This document shows positions 8,921 to 17,337 of a DNA stretch of 64,000 nt, in pieces. The notes beneath the pieces are model-generated. The model had not been told where the DNA came from. It was given only the letters and a program-made list of their open reading frames with translations, and made no database searches. Position 1 is the first letter of the stretch. Every line of letters starts with the position of its first letter. Made by a program: the position numbers and the translations under genes. This DNA is from Litchfieldella anticariensis FP35 = DSM 16096 (GTDB taxonomy: Bacteria; Pseudomonadota; Gammaproteobacteria; Pseudomonadales; Halomonadaceae). The stretch covers positions 558,001 to 622,000 of the forward strand of contig NZ_KE332377.1 of NCBI RefSeq assembly GCF_000409775.1. The letters are read 5' to 3'.

Positions 8921-10174
8921 GTGTCCGAATCTCCCACTGTTCCCTTGACCACTGCCGATGGCGTGCCGCTGAAAACCAGTTTGCGCCGCGCGGTGCGACG
9001 TTCGAAGGTCAAAGCATTTCTGTTGGTGTCGCCACTGTTGTTGTTCCTGGTCATCGCTTTCGTGATGCCGATCTTCGACATGCTGTGGCGTAGTGTCGAT
9101 AACCCGGAAGTCTCATCCACTCTGCCACGCACCGTTGCTGCATTGGAGGGGTGGGATGGTGAGTCGATCCCTGGCGAGCCGGTGTTTGCTGCGTTGGTGG
9201 AAGATCTGCGTGTAGGGCAGGAAGCTCGTAATCTGGGATTGCTCTCGAGTCGCTTGAATTACGAAAAGTCGGGCATGCGATCTGCCATTAGCCGGACCGC
9301 TCGCCGGGTCGGGAGCCTGGAGCCGCCTTACCGTGAAAGCTTGATTGGGTTGAACGAGGCTTGGGGTGAGCTGGACACCTGGAAACTGATCAAGCGCGAA
9401 TCCTCTCCTTATACGGTTTCGTACTACCTTGCGGCGGTCGATCGGCAGTTGACGCCCGACGGCGAGATCGTCAAGGTGCCGGAGTATCTGCAGATCCATG
9501 CCACCTTGTTCTGGCGAACCTTCTGGATGAGTGCCGTGATCACTGCGATGACCCTGGTACTGGGGTATCCGATCGCTTTCCTGCTGGCCAATCTGCCACT
9601 GCGCCACTCTAACTTGCTGATGATCCTGGTACTGCTGCCGTTCTGGACCTCATTGCTGGTGCGTACCACGACGTGGATTGCCATCCTGCAGTCACAGGGG
9701 GTGCTCAATGACATGATGGTGGCTATCGGCGTGATTGCCGATGAGGCGCGATGGCAGATGATCCATAACAAGCTCGGCACGATCATTGCCATGACGCATA
9801 TTCTGCTGCCGTTCATGATTCTGCCGTTGTACTCGGTCATGAAGACTATCCCACCAAGCTACATGCGTGCCGCTCGTTCACTAGGAGGTCGACCTTTCCT
9901 GAGTTTCCGGCGTGTCTACTTCCCGTTGACCATACCTGGAATCGCGGCCGGAGGGATCCTGGTGTTCATTCTGTCGATCGGCTACTACATCACACCGGCG
10001 TTGGTAGGCGGGCAATCGGGCCGCTTCATCACTAACTACATCGCTTATCACATGCAGACGTCACTCAACTGGGGGTTGGCCGCGGCAATCGCCTCGATCC
10101 TGCTGTTCGTGGTGATCGTCTTCTATTGGATCTTCAATCGCCTGATCGGCGTCGACAAAGTCAAATTGGGGTAA
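8921..10174 (+). CDS. Polyamine-type ABC transporter permease (PotB-like)
   Basis: First inner-membrane permease of the importer. I prefer GTG at 8921, preceded by GGAGAGG, over the ATG at 8855, which lies inside the terminator hairpin; this gives 417 aa. One membrane helix (about residues 28-50) is followed by a long charged, non-membrane stretch of about 130 residues. Then come five or six helices with the coupling-loop segment PPSYMRAARSLGGRPFLSFRRVYFPLTIPG. The long insert after helix 1 makes it larger than E. coli PotB (about 275 aa), a variation seen in some relatives of this family. It ends 4 bases before the next permease. Confidence 0.92.
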   Translation: MSESPTVPLTTADGVPLKTSLRRAVRRSKVKAFLLVSPLLLFLVIAFVMPIFDMLWRSVDNPEVSSTLPRTVAALEGWDGESIPGEPVFAALVEDLRVGQEARNLGLLSSRLNYEKSGMRSAISRTARRVGSLEPPYRESLIGLNEAWGELDTWKLIKRESSPYTVSYYLAAVDRQLTPDGEIVKVPEYLQIHATLFWRTFWMSAVITAMTLVLGYPIAFLLANLPLRHSNLLMILVLLPFWTSLLVRTTTWIAILQSQGVLNDMMVAIGVIADEARWQMIHNKLGTIIAMTHILLPFMILPLYSVMKTIPPSYMRAARSLGGRPFLSFRRVYFPLTIPGIAAGGILVFILSIGYYITPALVGGQSGRFITNYIAYHMQTSLNWGLAAAIASILLFVVIVFYWIFNRLIGVDKVKLG

Positions 10175-10178
10175 TGTG

Positions 10179-11030
10179 ATGGCCGTTCCTTCTTATGCCA
10201 CCCGTGGTGAACGTATCTGGCATTACGTCTTCCTGGGATTGTGTGGGCTGATTTTCCTGTTCCTGATCGGCCCGTTGTTGATCATCATCCCGCTGTCGTT
10301 CAATGCCGAGCCGTATTTCACCTTTTCCGATGCCATGTTGCGTCTTGATCCTGCGGGCTATTCGCTGCGCTGGTATGAAGACTTCTTCACTTCCAGCGCG
10401 TGGCTCAATTCGATCAAGAACAGCTTCATTATCGGCATTGCCTCGACTATATTGGCCACGGTACTGGGAACCATTGCTGCCTTGGGGCTCTCGAGTCGGC
10501 ACATGCCAGCACGCGGGGCTATCATGGCGCTGCTGATTTCACCGATGATCGTGCCATTGATCATCTCAGCGGCAGCGATGTTCTTCTTCTTTTCCAAGAT
10601 CAATCTGGCTCAGACCTATCTGGGGGTGATTCTGGCGCATACCGCCTTGGGGATCCCTTTCGTGGTGATCACGGTAACGGCAACCCTGTCGAGTTTCGAC
10701 ACCACATTGATTCGTGCCGCACACAGCCTGGGGGCGAACCCCACACGGACCTTCTTCAAGGTGGTGTTGCCGCTAGTGACGCCTGGTGTGGTGTCCGGTG
10801 CGTTGTTCGCCTTCATCACATCGTTCGATGAAGTGGTGGTGGTGCTGTTCATTTCAGGCCCTGAGCAACGCACCATGCCAATCCAGATGTGGTCGGGGAT
10901 CCGCGAACAGATCAGCCCCACCATTCTGGCGGTCGCCACATTGCTGGTGCTGTTGTCGATGCTGCTGTTGACCACGCTGGAACTGTTGCGCCGGCGTAAC
11001 GAGCGGCTGAGGGGTATGACGCCCGGCTGA
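10179..11030 (+). CDS. Polyamine-type ABC transporter permease (PotC-like)
   Basis: Second inner-membrane permease, 283 aa from the ATG at 10179 (a GTG at 10176 is the alternative). It has about six helices. The EAA-type coupling loop is TTLIRAAHSLGANPTRTFFKVVLPLVTPGV, and ITSFDEVVV is a hallmark of PotC-like proteins. It is separated from the preceding permease by 4 bases and is the last gene of the operon, followed by a hairpin terminator. Confidence 0.94.
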   Translation: MAVPSYATRGERIWHYVFLGLCGLIFLFLIGPLLIIIPLSFNAEPYFTFSDAMLRLDPAGYSLRWYEDFFTSSAWLNSIKNSFIIGIASTILATVLGTIAALGLSSRHMPARGAIMALLISPMIVPLIISAAAMFFFFSKINLAQTYLGVILAHTALGIPFVVITVTATLSSFDTTLIRAAHSLGANPTRTFFKVVLPLVTPGVVSGALFAFITSFDEVVVVLFISGPEQRTMPIQMWSGIREQISPTILAVATLLVLLSMLLLTTLELLRRRNERLRGMTPG

Positions 11031-11057
11031 GCTCCGGATGTCCAATCGTCATTTACG

Positions 11058-11090
11058 CGATGCCCGGCCTGTGCCGGGCATCGTGCTTTT
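11058..11090 (+). terminator. Terminator of the polyamine-type importer operon
   Basis: An 11-bp perfect stem (CGATGCCCGGC at 11058-11068 with 11073-11083), loop CTGT, then TGCTTTT. The T-run is short, but the position 27 bases after the last permease stop fits operon termination. Confidence 0.7.
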
Positions 11091-11109
11091 CATCCATGCA
11101 ACAAAATCC

Positions 11110-11136
11110 TAAAGATTGAGCCGAGATGGCCGATAG
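11110..11136 (+). promoter_or_regulatory. Sigma-28 (FliA) promoter for fliDST
   Basis: TAAAGATT, then 11 bases, then GCCGATAG. It matches the enteric flagellar late-gene consensus TAAAGTTT-N11-GCCGATAA at 14 of 16 positions, with the exact spacing. It lies about 90 bases upstream of the fliD start. Confidence 0.85.
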
Positions 11137-11224
11137 CTTGAATTGACCACCCATGCAAGGCCTTTTCGTGGCGATGATGTTGCGAAAGGCTGGTAAAAAG
11201 GACATCGATTCAGGAAGGAGCATC

Positions 11225-12580
11225 ATGGCTACTATCTCGTCATTGGGAATCGGTTCGGGCTTGGATCTGAACGGGCTGCTCGATGAGCTCAAGAGTGCCG
11301 AGCGTCAGAAGCTGGTACCGATCACCACGCAGCAAAAGAGCTACCAGGCGAAAATTTCCGCTTTTGGCAAGCTCGAGAGTGCGTTGTCGAAGTTTCAAAC
11401 GGCAGCCAGTGCCCTCAACGATGCCTCATTCTTCAAGAGCGTGGCCAGCGAGGTGACAGGAAGCAGTATCACGGCGGCTTCTACTTCAGACGCTCCGACG
11501 GGGCGTTATGAGATCAATGTCACCAACCTTGCCAAGGCATCGAGTGTGGCGACCGCAGGAATCGCCGACAAGACCACCGATTTGGGCGCGGGTACGGTGA
11601 GCTTCACCTTTGGTGACGGAAGCTCGCTCGACGTCAATATCACGGCAGGGGACAGTTCACTGGAAGCGATTCGTGACGCCATCAATGCCGAAGAAGCGGG
11701 AGTGAGTGCCTCGATCGTCAACGATGGCAGTGGTACTCCTTACCGTTTGGCGTTTGCCTCCACGGAGACTGGAACCGAGGCCGGTATCACTGGTGTGACC
11801 TTCGGCGGGGATTTGTCTGGACAGCTTGCCATCGATGCTGCTACCGAGGTAGTGGCAGAAGACGCGGCCCTGACAGTCAACGGTATCTCTATCACCAGCC
11901 AGTCCAACCGCGTCGAGGATGCCATTCAGGGCGTGACGCTGAATATCGCCGAGGAGGGTGAGTCGACCTTGACGGTGGAGCGTGATACCGACTCCATCAA
12001 GGAGGCGATCACGAGCTTCGTGGATGGCTATAACGCGCTGCGCAGTACCATGAAAGGGCTGGCCAGCTTCAATTCTGAAACCGGTGTGGCTGGTCAACTT
12101 TTGGGTGATGGTACCCTGCGGAGTGTGGAATCGCGCCTACGCACTAGCATGAGTAGCGCTGTGGAGGGGGGCGAATTCAGTATGCTTTCCGACCTGGGGA
12201 TCAGCCTACAACTGGATGGCACGCTGGAGATCGATGAGGACAAGCTCGACGATGTCATTGCCAATGATTTGACTGCCGTCACGGAGTTCTTCGCCGGTAG
12301 CAGCGAAGAAGGCGGTATGGCAGGCCAACTGGACAGTACGCTGGAGTCGATGCTGCAGGATGATGGGTTGTTGGATAACGCCACCAGCGGCCTGGAGACT
12401 TCCATCGAGAGCCTGGGGCAGCGTTTTTCACGCATGGAGCAGAGTATCGAGGCCACCATCGCTCGCTATCGTACTCAGTTCAGTCAATTGGATAGCATGG
12501 TGGCGAGCATGAACCAGACCAGCAGCTATCTGACTCAACAATTTGACATGATGAATGCCCAGTTGGGCCGCAACAACTAG
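11225..12580 (+). CDS. fliD: Flagellar hook-associated protein 2 (filament cap)
   Basis: Forms the cap at the filament tip that folds and inserts flagellin subunits. I choose ATG at 11225, preceded by GGAAGGAG, giving 451 aa beginning MATISSLGIGSGLDLNGLLDELK, the conserved FliD N-terminus. The ATG at 11153 would add 24 unrelated residues. The terminal regions are heptad-rich helices; the C-terminus (SMNQTSSYLTQQFDMMNAQLG) fits the FliD C-terminal coiled coil. The central part is the variable, beta-rich exposed region. It is transcribed from a sigma-28 promoter and followed by fliS and fliT. Confidence 0.96.
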   Translation: MATISSLGIGSGLDLNGLLDELKSAERQKLVPITTQQKSYQAKISAFGKLESALSKFQTAASALNDASFFKSVASEVTGSSITAASTSDAPTGRYEINVTNLAKASSVATAGIADKTTDLGAGTVSFTFGDGSSLDVNITAGDSSLEAIRDAINAEEAGVSASIVNDGSGTPYRLAFASTETGTEAGITGVTFGGDLSGQLAIDAATEVVAEDAALTVNGISITSQSNRVEDAIQGVTLNIAEEGESTLTVERDTDSIKEAITSFVDGYNALRSTMKGLASFNSETGVAGQLLGDGTLRSVESRLRTSMSSAVEGGEFSMLSDLGISLQLDGTLEIDEDKLDDVIANDLTAVTEFFAGSSEEGGMAGQLDSTLESMLQDDGLLDNATSGLETSIESLGQRFSRMEQSIEATIARYRTQFSQLDSMVASMNQTSSYLTQQFDMMNAQLGRNN

Positions 12581-12635
12581 ATCGACAGAAAGGGGCATGT
12601 TGCCGCTGCAGTCGAGTGAATGGGGGTAACGAACC

Positions 12636-13055
12636 ATGAGTGCCATGCGCGGTGCCGCGGCTTATTCCAGGGGCGCGGGAGCTTACGCGAAAGTGGGGGT
12701 GGAAAGCGGCGTGATGTCGGCAAGTCCGCATCAGCTGATCGTGATGCTGTTCGATGGGGCCTTGACCTCGATCCGAGCGGCTCGACTGCACTTGAGCGAA
12801 GGCAATATCCCGGCAAAGGGAAAGGCGATTTCAAAAGCACTGGATATCGTTAACAATGGCTTGTTGGCGGCACTCGATGCTGAGCAGGGGGGCGAAGTGG
12901 CAGAGCGACTGGCATCACTCTACGACTACATTGCCCGTCTGCTACTGACGGCGAATCTGCACAATGACGAGAAGAGCCTCGATGAAGCGGTGCATCTGCT
13001 CGAGGATATCGGCTCAGCATGGCGCGAAATCGGTTCTCAGGCGAGTGGGGTCTGA
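12636..13055 (+). CDS. fliS: Flagellin export chaperone FliS
   Basis: Cytoplasmic chaperone that binds the C-terminus of flagellin and stops premature polymerisation. It is 139 aa, a normal length. The N-terminal SPHQLIVMLFDGAL...A segment is the FliS signature, and the whole protein is helical, as the FliS four-helix bundle requires. It follows fliD by 55 bases and precedes fliT by one base, the standard fliDST order. Confidence 0.96.
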   Translation: MSAMRGAAAYSRGAGAYAKVGVESGVMSASPHQLIVMLFDGALTSIRAARLHLSEGNIPAKGKAISKALDIVNNGLLAALDAEQGGEVAERLASLYDYIARLLLTANLHNDEKSLDEAVHLLEDIGSAWREIGSQASGV

Positions 13056-13056
13056 C

Positions 13057-13434
13057 ATGGCGGCAATCCAGCCAATGACGCAGGAGCAGGTTCTCGACGC
13101 ATACGAGAGCTTGCGGGAGCGTTCCAATCGTATGCTTGAATGGGCGCGTCTGGAGGACTGGGATTCTCTGGTCAACGAGGAATCTCGTTATGTCATCGAG
13201 GTCGAACGTTTGTCGAAACTCGATCCGGGACTGTCCTTGGATGTGACTCAGCAGGAGCGTAAGGCAGAATTACTCGAGCAGATTCTCGAGCAGGACATGG
13301 AAATACGGCAGCGCCTAGTCGAGCGTCGCGATGCCTTGAGTGAATTGATTGGGGTTTCCCAACGTAAGCGTGATTTGAATCGTGCTTATCGTCCGTTGGG
13401 GAAGGTCAGCCATCTGCCTAAAGGCCGAACGTGA
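13057..13434 (+). CDS. fliT: FliT-like flagellar chaperone
   Basis: Probable chaperone for FliD and, in enterics, a modulator of FlhDC. I use ATG at 13057, one base after the fliS stop, giving 125 aa; an upstream in-frame ATG inside fliS is unlikely. The protein is small, acidic and helical (ESLRERSNRMLEWARLEDWDSLVNEESRYVIEVERL), and the pattern of an E/W-rich first helix pair fits FliT. FliT proteins are weakly conserved, so the call leans on position in fliD-fliS-fliT. It overlaps the next gene by 4 bases. Confidence 0.8.
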   Translation: MAAIQPMTQEQVLDAYESLRERSNRMLEWARLEDWDSLVNEESRYVIEVERLSKLDPGLSLDVTQQERKAELLEQILEQDMEIRQRLVERRDALSELIGVSQRKRDLNRAYRPLGKVSHLPKGRT

Positions 13435-14738
13435 GTGGTATTACGCCGATTCTCGATACTCTGTTGCACCAGGTGTTGGGCAAGCGGGTCGATATTCCTG
13501 TAGAGCGGCCTCTCAATGAACCGGTCAAACCGCTGAATCCTGCCGATGCATTGCGAGCACTGCATAGTGACTCGCGTCTCGATGCTCGACAGCCTCCCTT
13601 GGCGCCGCTTGCCGGAGCGGTGCCCAAGGGCTTGCCGCAGCAGCAAGGGGCTGCGCAGCCTTCCCAGGGCATGCCGCCTCCTTCGACCAGCACCCATTTC
13701 AGCCCCGCTGCTACCACCATCGCCGATATTCTGGTCAAGTTTCCCGCCCCGCCTTCGGTCATCAAGCCAGTCTCCCCTCTAATGCCGGTTGTTGAGTCAC
13801 CGCCATCGGCTCCCGTACTGGCTGGGCGCCTGCAGGCCAGCATTGGCGAAAGTGGCGTGTTCTACGAGTCCCACGTAAGCAAGTGGTTTCGAGGTGGGTA
13901 CCCACGTCAGGCGCTTGAGCATGAACCACAGATGTGGCGAACCCAAGCGCTGCGTTCGTCGGTTAACGAGCCTGTTCTAACGGGGCCTCTTCGCCCTGTG
14001 TTGGAGGGATTTCCTTCAGTGCCATGGGCGCCGCAAACGACGATATTGTCACCGAGAATGGGTCATATCCCTATGTTTGGTGCAGTGATGTCGTCGAGAG
14101 AATCTCCTTCCAATGGTGTTGCCGTGACCTCACAGGGGCTTGGTGGCCCAGGGACGGCGGTGGGTCGTGGGACTCAAGCACCTGGCGGCTCTGCGCCCTC
14201 TGTGGCGTCATCGGTGCCGGGAGGGCCGATGACGCCAACGCCGCCAACGCCGGTATCATTCAGCGTGCCATCTGGCACGAGTATCGAATCCTCCATGACG
14301 TCGTTACCCGCTGACCCTATCAGCGATGCTCTGCAGGGGATCGTGCGCCATCAGTTGGAAATGTTGGTGACACCTGTATTGCGTTGGGAGGGTGACGTGT
14401 GGTCGGGGATCTTCATGGCCTTGATGATTCATGTGCCGGAGGAGGCTCTCTCGCACCACCGCTCCCAACAACAAGGAGGTAGTGATGACGAGAGGGAGGA
14501 AAACGACCCTGCCTGGCATTCGGAGTTGACACTCCGGATGGCAAGCCTGGGGTCGATTGGTGTGTCGCTGCGCTTGAAGGAGAAGCGACTAGCGCTGACG
14601 TTGACCGCTGAGTCGACACCGGTCGTGATGCGTCTGGAGCAAGGACAAGCAGAACTCAAGAGTCGACTGACACGATGTGGGTTCGAGGAAGTGGCACTAC
14701 GAGTGAATCTGGCCGTGTCGGAGGGAAATACCTTATGA
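13431..14738 (+). CDS. FliK-like flagellar hook-length control protein
   Basis: A 435-aa protein starting at GTG 13431, overlapping the fliT stop. Residues 1 to about 295 are low-complexity and rich in P, S, G and T (molecular-ruler-like), with no strong conserved motif. The C-terminal part (about 300-435) has the compact alpha/beta pattern of the Flg_hook domain: ELTLRMASLGSIGVSLRLKEKRLALTLTAESTPVVMRLEQGQAELKSRLTRCGF. This domain normally interacts with FlhB to switch export from hook to filament. Next to it is an FlhB-tail-like gene, a pairing seen in other bacteria. It may be the sole FliK or a second copy, as the hook and basal-body genes are outside the window. Confidence 0.75.
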   Translation: MSGITPILDTLLHQVLGKRVDIPVERPLNEPVKPLNPADALRALHSDSRLDARQPPLAPLAGAVPKGLPQQQGAAQPSQGMPPPSTSTHFSPAATTIADILVKFPAPPSVIKPVSPLMPVVESPPSAPVLAGRLQASIGESGVFYESHVSKWFRGGYPRQALEHEPQMWRTQALRSSVNEPVLTGPLRPVLEGFPSVPWAPQTTILSPRMGHIPMFGAVMSSRESPSNGVAVTSQGLGGPGTAVGRGTQAPGGSAPSVASSVPGGPMTPTPPTPVSFSVPSGTSIESSMTSLPADPISDALQGIVRHQLEMLVTPVLRWEGDVWSGIFMALMIHVPEEALSHHRSQQQGGSDDEREENDPAWHSELTLRMASLGSIGVSLRLKEKRLALTLTAESTPVVMRLEQGQAELKSRLTRCGFEEVALRVNLAVSEGNTL

Positions 14739-15028
14739 GTGATGGTCCGTCACACCCGAGAGGGCGCCGCCAGGCAGTGGCATTGGCTTATCAAGAGGGG
14801 GATCAGGCGCCAAAGGTTCTCGCCAAAGGGTACGGCGAATTGGCTGATCGCATCGTCGCCGAGGCTGGTCGTCAAGGGGTCTACGTACATGATGCGCCGG
14901 AGTTGGTGGCCTTGCTGATGCAGCTCGATATAGACGAACGTATCCCGTCGCAGCTCTATCAGGTGATTGCCGAATTGCTGGTATGGGTCTATGAACTTGC
15001 ACCCGAGGGCGATGCCAGTGAATCGTAA
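14735..15028 (+). CDS. FlhB C-terminal-domain-like protein (FhlB)
   Basis: A 97-aa protein resembling the cytoplasmic tail of FlhB without any membrane part. RQAVALAYQEGDQAPKVLAKGYGELADRIVAEAGRQGVYVHDAPELVALLMQLDIDERIPSQLYQVIAELLVWVYEL aligns along its length with FlhB after the cleavage site (compare the full FlhB encoded at 28565). The autocleavage NPTH motif itself is absent. Start ATG 14735 overlaps the fliK stop by 4 bases. Such stand-alone proteins are known as FhlB, and one was reported to substitute for the FlhB tail; its role here, presumably with the adjacent FliK-like protein, is inference. Confidence 0.85.
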   Translation: MSDGPSHPRGRRQAVALAYQEGDQAPKVLAKGYGELADRIVAEAGRQGVYVHDAPELVALLMQLDIDERIPSQLYQVIAELLVWVYELAPEGDASES

Positions 15029-15128
15029 TCGGGATCGTGTCTTTTGGTGGTATTTTGTGTCTAATTGTATCGTTGAGAGGCGGTTCATGAGCAATAAACG
15101 ATCCATGATGATCGCTATAGGAGGCTAA

Positions 15129-15152
15129 ATGACTGTTATAAATAACAGTTAG
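15129..15152 (+). other. Candidate 7-codon leader ORF within an inverted repeat upstream of flhD
   Basis: AGGAGG at 15119-15124 precedes ATG at 15129 by four bases. The frame is ATG ACT GTT ATA AAT AAC AGT TAG (MTVINNS). Codons 2-7 form a perfect inverted repeat, ACTGTTAT-AA-ATAACAGT (15132-15149). The rest of the 325-base gap to flhD (15354) is AT-rich with no other ORF I can support. It also holds a separated inverted repeat GTACCCTTC (15152-15160) / GAAGGGTAC (15284-15292). Confidence 0.35.
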
Positions 15153-15353
15153 TACCCTTCGACCCTAGATGCCTGGGTCAATCGTCCTACTGACGTTGAC
15201 GAAAAGAGATGTTGATTCCTTTCATAAAAAAGTCTCACAATGTGTGTTAAATGAAAGTGGTCGAATAAACAGAACCACTAATTGAAGGGTACAACAATAA
15301 ACCAGAGGCCTATAGAGCCTCCTTCGCAACGCGAATAACGCAGGGATTGACCA

Positions 15354-15692
15354 ATGCAAATAGATAGCGTTCTGGATGAGATCCAGGATCTTAACCTTTC
15401 GTATCTGCTCCTCGTGCAGCGTCTGCTGAATGAGGATCGATCAACTGCTATTTTCCGTCTCAAGATCAGCGAATCAATGGCGGATCTGCTGGCTTCTCTC
15501 TCAGCCAAGCAGCTCAGCAAACTCTCGCGGACCAACCAATTGTTGTGCCGTCTGTGCTACGAGGATGCCGATCAACTCAAGAAGCTGACCCACAATCAGC
15601 GCGAACAAGGCCTGTCGCAGACCCATGCAGCGCTATTGATGGCCTCCTCATCGAGCCTCGAGATGAGCCTCGCTGCTGGTCAGGGGAGGTAG
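15354..15692 (+). CDS. flhD: Flagellar transcriptional activator subunit FlhD
   Basis: Forms the FlhD4C2 class I master regulator that activates class II flagellar promoters with sigma-70. The 112-aa product has the conserved start SVLDEIQDLNLSYLLLVQRLLNEDRSTAIFRLKISESMADLL, close to enteric FlhD, and CRLCYEDADQL in the middle. It is followed after 3 bases by flhC. A long leader (325 bases) with inverted repeats precedes it, consistent with the heavy regulation of flhDC in other bacteria, but no specific binding site is assigned. Confidence 0.96.
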   Translation: MQIDSVLDEIQDLNLSYLLLVQRLLNEDRSTAIFRLKISESMADLLASLSAKQLSKLSRTNQLLCRLCYEDADQLKKLTHNQREQGLSQTHAALLMASSSSLEMSLAAGQGR

Positions 15693-15695
15693 GTG

Positions 15696-16277
15696 ATGGC
15701 AGACAAGAGTCTCGTCAGCGAAATGCTGCAAGTGCAGATGGCCATTGAGCTCATCGAGCTGGGAGCTCGTTTACAGGTATTGGAAACCGAGACCGATCTA
15801 AGTCGAGCACGCTTGATCAAGCTTTACAAGGAAGTGCGCGGCATGTCGCCCCCCAAAGGCATGTTGCCGTTTTCCACTGATTGGTTCGTCACTTGGCTGC
15901 CTAACATTCACTCGTCATTGTTCTACAACATCTATCGCCGTCTGGTGGAAGATCAGGGCTGCGAGCGCATGGAGGGTTTCGTCAAGGCTTTCAGGTTGTA
16001 TCTTGAGCAGATGCAACTCGATGACTCGGAGCCCGTTCTGGGGTTGACCCGCGCTTGGACCTTGGTGCGCTTTTTCGAGAGCGACATGCTCGAGCTGTCC
16101 AAGTGTACGAGTTGTAGCGGGCATTTCGTGGCTCATGCTCATACCCCTTGCCACGATTTCGTATGTGGCATTTGTCAGCCCCCTTCTCGTGCGGGCAAGA
16201 CACGCAAACGGCGTGAAGCCGTTGCGGCGGCAAACGCCTTGCCAACTGCTACAGCGGCCACTGTCGCGGTGGGTTGA
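15696..16277 (+). CDS. flhC: Flagellar transcriptional activator subunit FlhC
   Basis: Partner of FlhD; provides most of the DNA-binding specificity. From ATG 15696 (GTG 15693 is the alternative) the product is 193 aa. The zinc-binding cysteines are C137, C140, C157 and C160, the same numbering as in E. coli FlhC, in CTSC and CGIC. The segments QLDDSEPVLGLTRAWTLVRFF and PNIHSSLFYNIYRRL are family hallmarks. The C-terminal tail past residue 165 is basic, then alanine-rich and not conserved. A hairpin follows the gene. Confidence 0.96.
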   Translation: MADKSLVSEMLQVQMAIELIELGARLQVLETETDLSRARLIKLYKEVRGMSPPKGMLPFSTDWFVTWLPNIHSSLFYNIYRRLVEDQGCERMEGFVKAFRLYLEQMQLDDSEPVLGLTRAWTLVRFFESDMLELSKCTSCSGHFVAHAHTPCHDFVCGICQPPSRAGKTRKRREAVAAANALPTATAATVAVG

Positions 16278-16307
16278 ATTCCCTGAAGATGATGTCCCCT
16301 GTCTCGC

Positions 16308-16341
16308 AGCGCCTCCATCAATCTGGCTTGATGGAGGCGCT
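16308..16341 (+). terminator. Strong hairpin after flhC
   Basis: A perfect 14-bp stem (16308-16321 with 16328-16341) and 6-base loop TCTGGC. There is no T-run after it. It may end or protect the flhDC message and separate it from motA, which has its own promoter just downstream. Confidence 0.6.
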
Positions 16342-16376
16342 TGCGGTTAGGGGGTGAGAATTTCCCCTGGAGACCC

Positions 16377-16403
16377 TCAAGTTATGGTTTCGCTGGCCGA
16401 TAC
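16377..16403 (+). promoter_or_regulatory. Sigma-28 (FliA) promoter for motA
   Basis: TCAAGTTA, 11 bases, then GCCGATAC. It matches TAAAGTTT-N11-GCCGATAA at 13 of 16 positions, with correct spacing. It lies about 60 bases before the motA start. Confidence 0.8.
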
Positions 16404-16461
16404 CTTGTACAGGTGATGGCACTGTGTGCCTCTCATACGCGTCAACGAAGGGAACCTGGCT

Positions 16462-17337
16462 GTGTTGATACCCATTGGATTCATCATTGTGACCTTTTCC
16501 GTATTCGGCGGCTTTGCCCTTTCCGGCGGTCACCTGGGGCCACTCTATCAGCCCTCGGAGCTCCTAGTGATCGGCGGTGCGGCGATGGGGGCTTTCATTG
16601 CTGCCAACAACGGCAAGGCCATCATGGCAACCTTGCGTACTGCTTCCAAGCTCAAGCGCACGGCCAAGTACGACAAGGCGACCTACATGGAATTGATGGC
16701 GCTGCAATACAAGCTGCTGACCAAGGCGCGACGCGATGGGATGCTGGCCATCGAACGCGATGTCGACAACCCCCAGGACAGCGCATTGTTTTCCGAATAC
16801 CCGAAAATTCAGAACGATCCCATGATCATGAATTTTCTGACCGACTATCTGCGTCTGATGATCAGCGGCAATATGGATCCGCATCAGATAGACGAGCTCA
16901 TGATGCATGAGATCGAGGCCTTCGAGCATGAGGCCCATATCCCAGCCGATGCGTTGGCCAAGGTCGGCGACGCCCTGCCTGCATTTGGCATCGTGGCGGC
17001 CGTGATGGGGGTCATCAAGGCATTGGGCTCTGCCGATCAGGGGGCCGAGCAAATGGGCTTGATGATCGCTCATGCCTTGGTTGGTACCTTCCTTGGCATC
17101 CTGCTGGCCTATGGCTTCGTCAATCCCTTGTCCAGCCGTGTCGACCGCCAGGTCAACGAAGCGGTCAAGATGCTGCATTGCATCCGCGTGACCCTGCTGG
17201 CAAGCCTGAATGGTTATGCCCCCCAGCTGGCGGTGGAATTTGGACGCAAGGCCTTGCATACCACTGAGCGTCCAACCTTCGATGAGTTGGAGGAGCATGT
17301 GCGCTCGGCGAAGGGCACTGGTACGGGGGGCGCATGA
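16462..17337 (+). CDS. motA: Flagellar motor stator protein MotA
   Basis: Inner-membrane stator subunit that, with MotB, conducts ions and drives the rotor. I choose GTG at 16462 (GAAGGGAA upstream). The 291-aa product then begins MLIPIGFIIVTFSVFGGFALSGG as in other MotA proteins, and the rotor-facing residues fall at R90 and E98, the E. coli positions. It has four membrane segments, two near the N-terminus and two around residues 165-220 (PAFGIVAAVMGVI; LVGTFLGILLAYGFVNPL). The GTG at 16426 would add 12 residues. It overlaps motB by 4 bases. The coupling ion was not determined. Confidence 0.96.
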   Translation: MLIPIGFIIVTFSVFGGFALSGGHLGPLYQPSELLVIGGAAMGAFIAANNGKAIMATLRTASKLKRTAKYDKATYMELMALQYKLLTKARRDGMLAIERDVDNPQDSALFSEYPKIQNDPMIMNFLTDYLRLMISGNMDPHQIDELMMHEIEAFEHEAHIPADALAKVGDALPAFGIVAAVMGVIKALGSADQGAEQMGLMIAHALVGTFLGILLAYGFVNPLSSRVDRQVNEAVKMLHCIRVTLLASLNGYAPQLAVEFGRKALHTTERPTFDELEEHVRSAKGTGTGGA

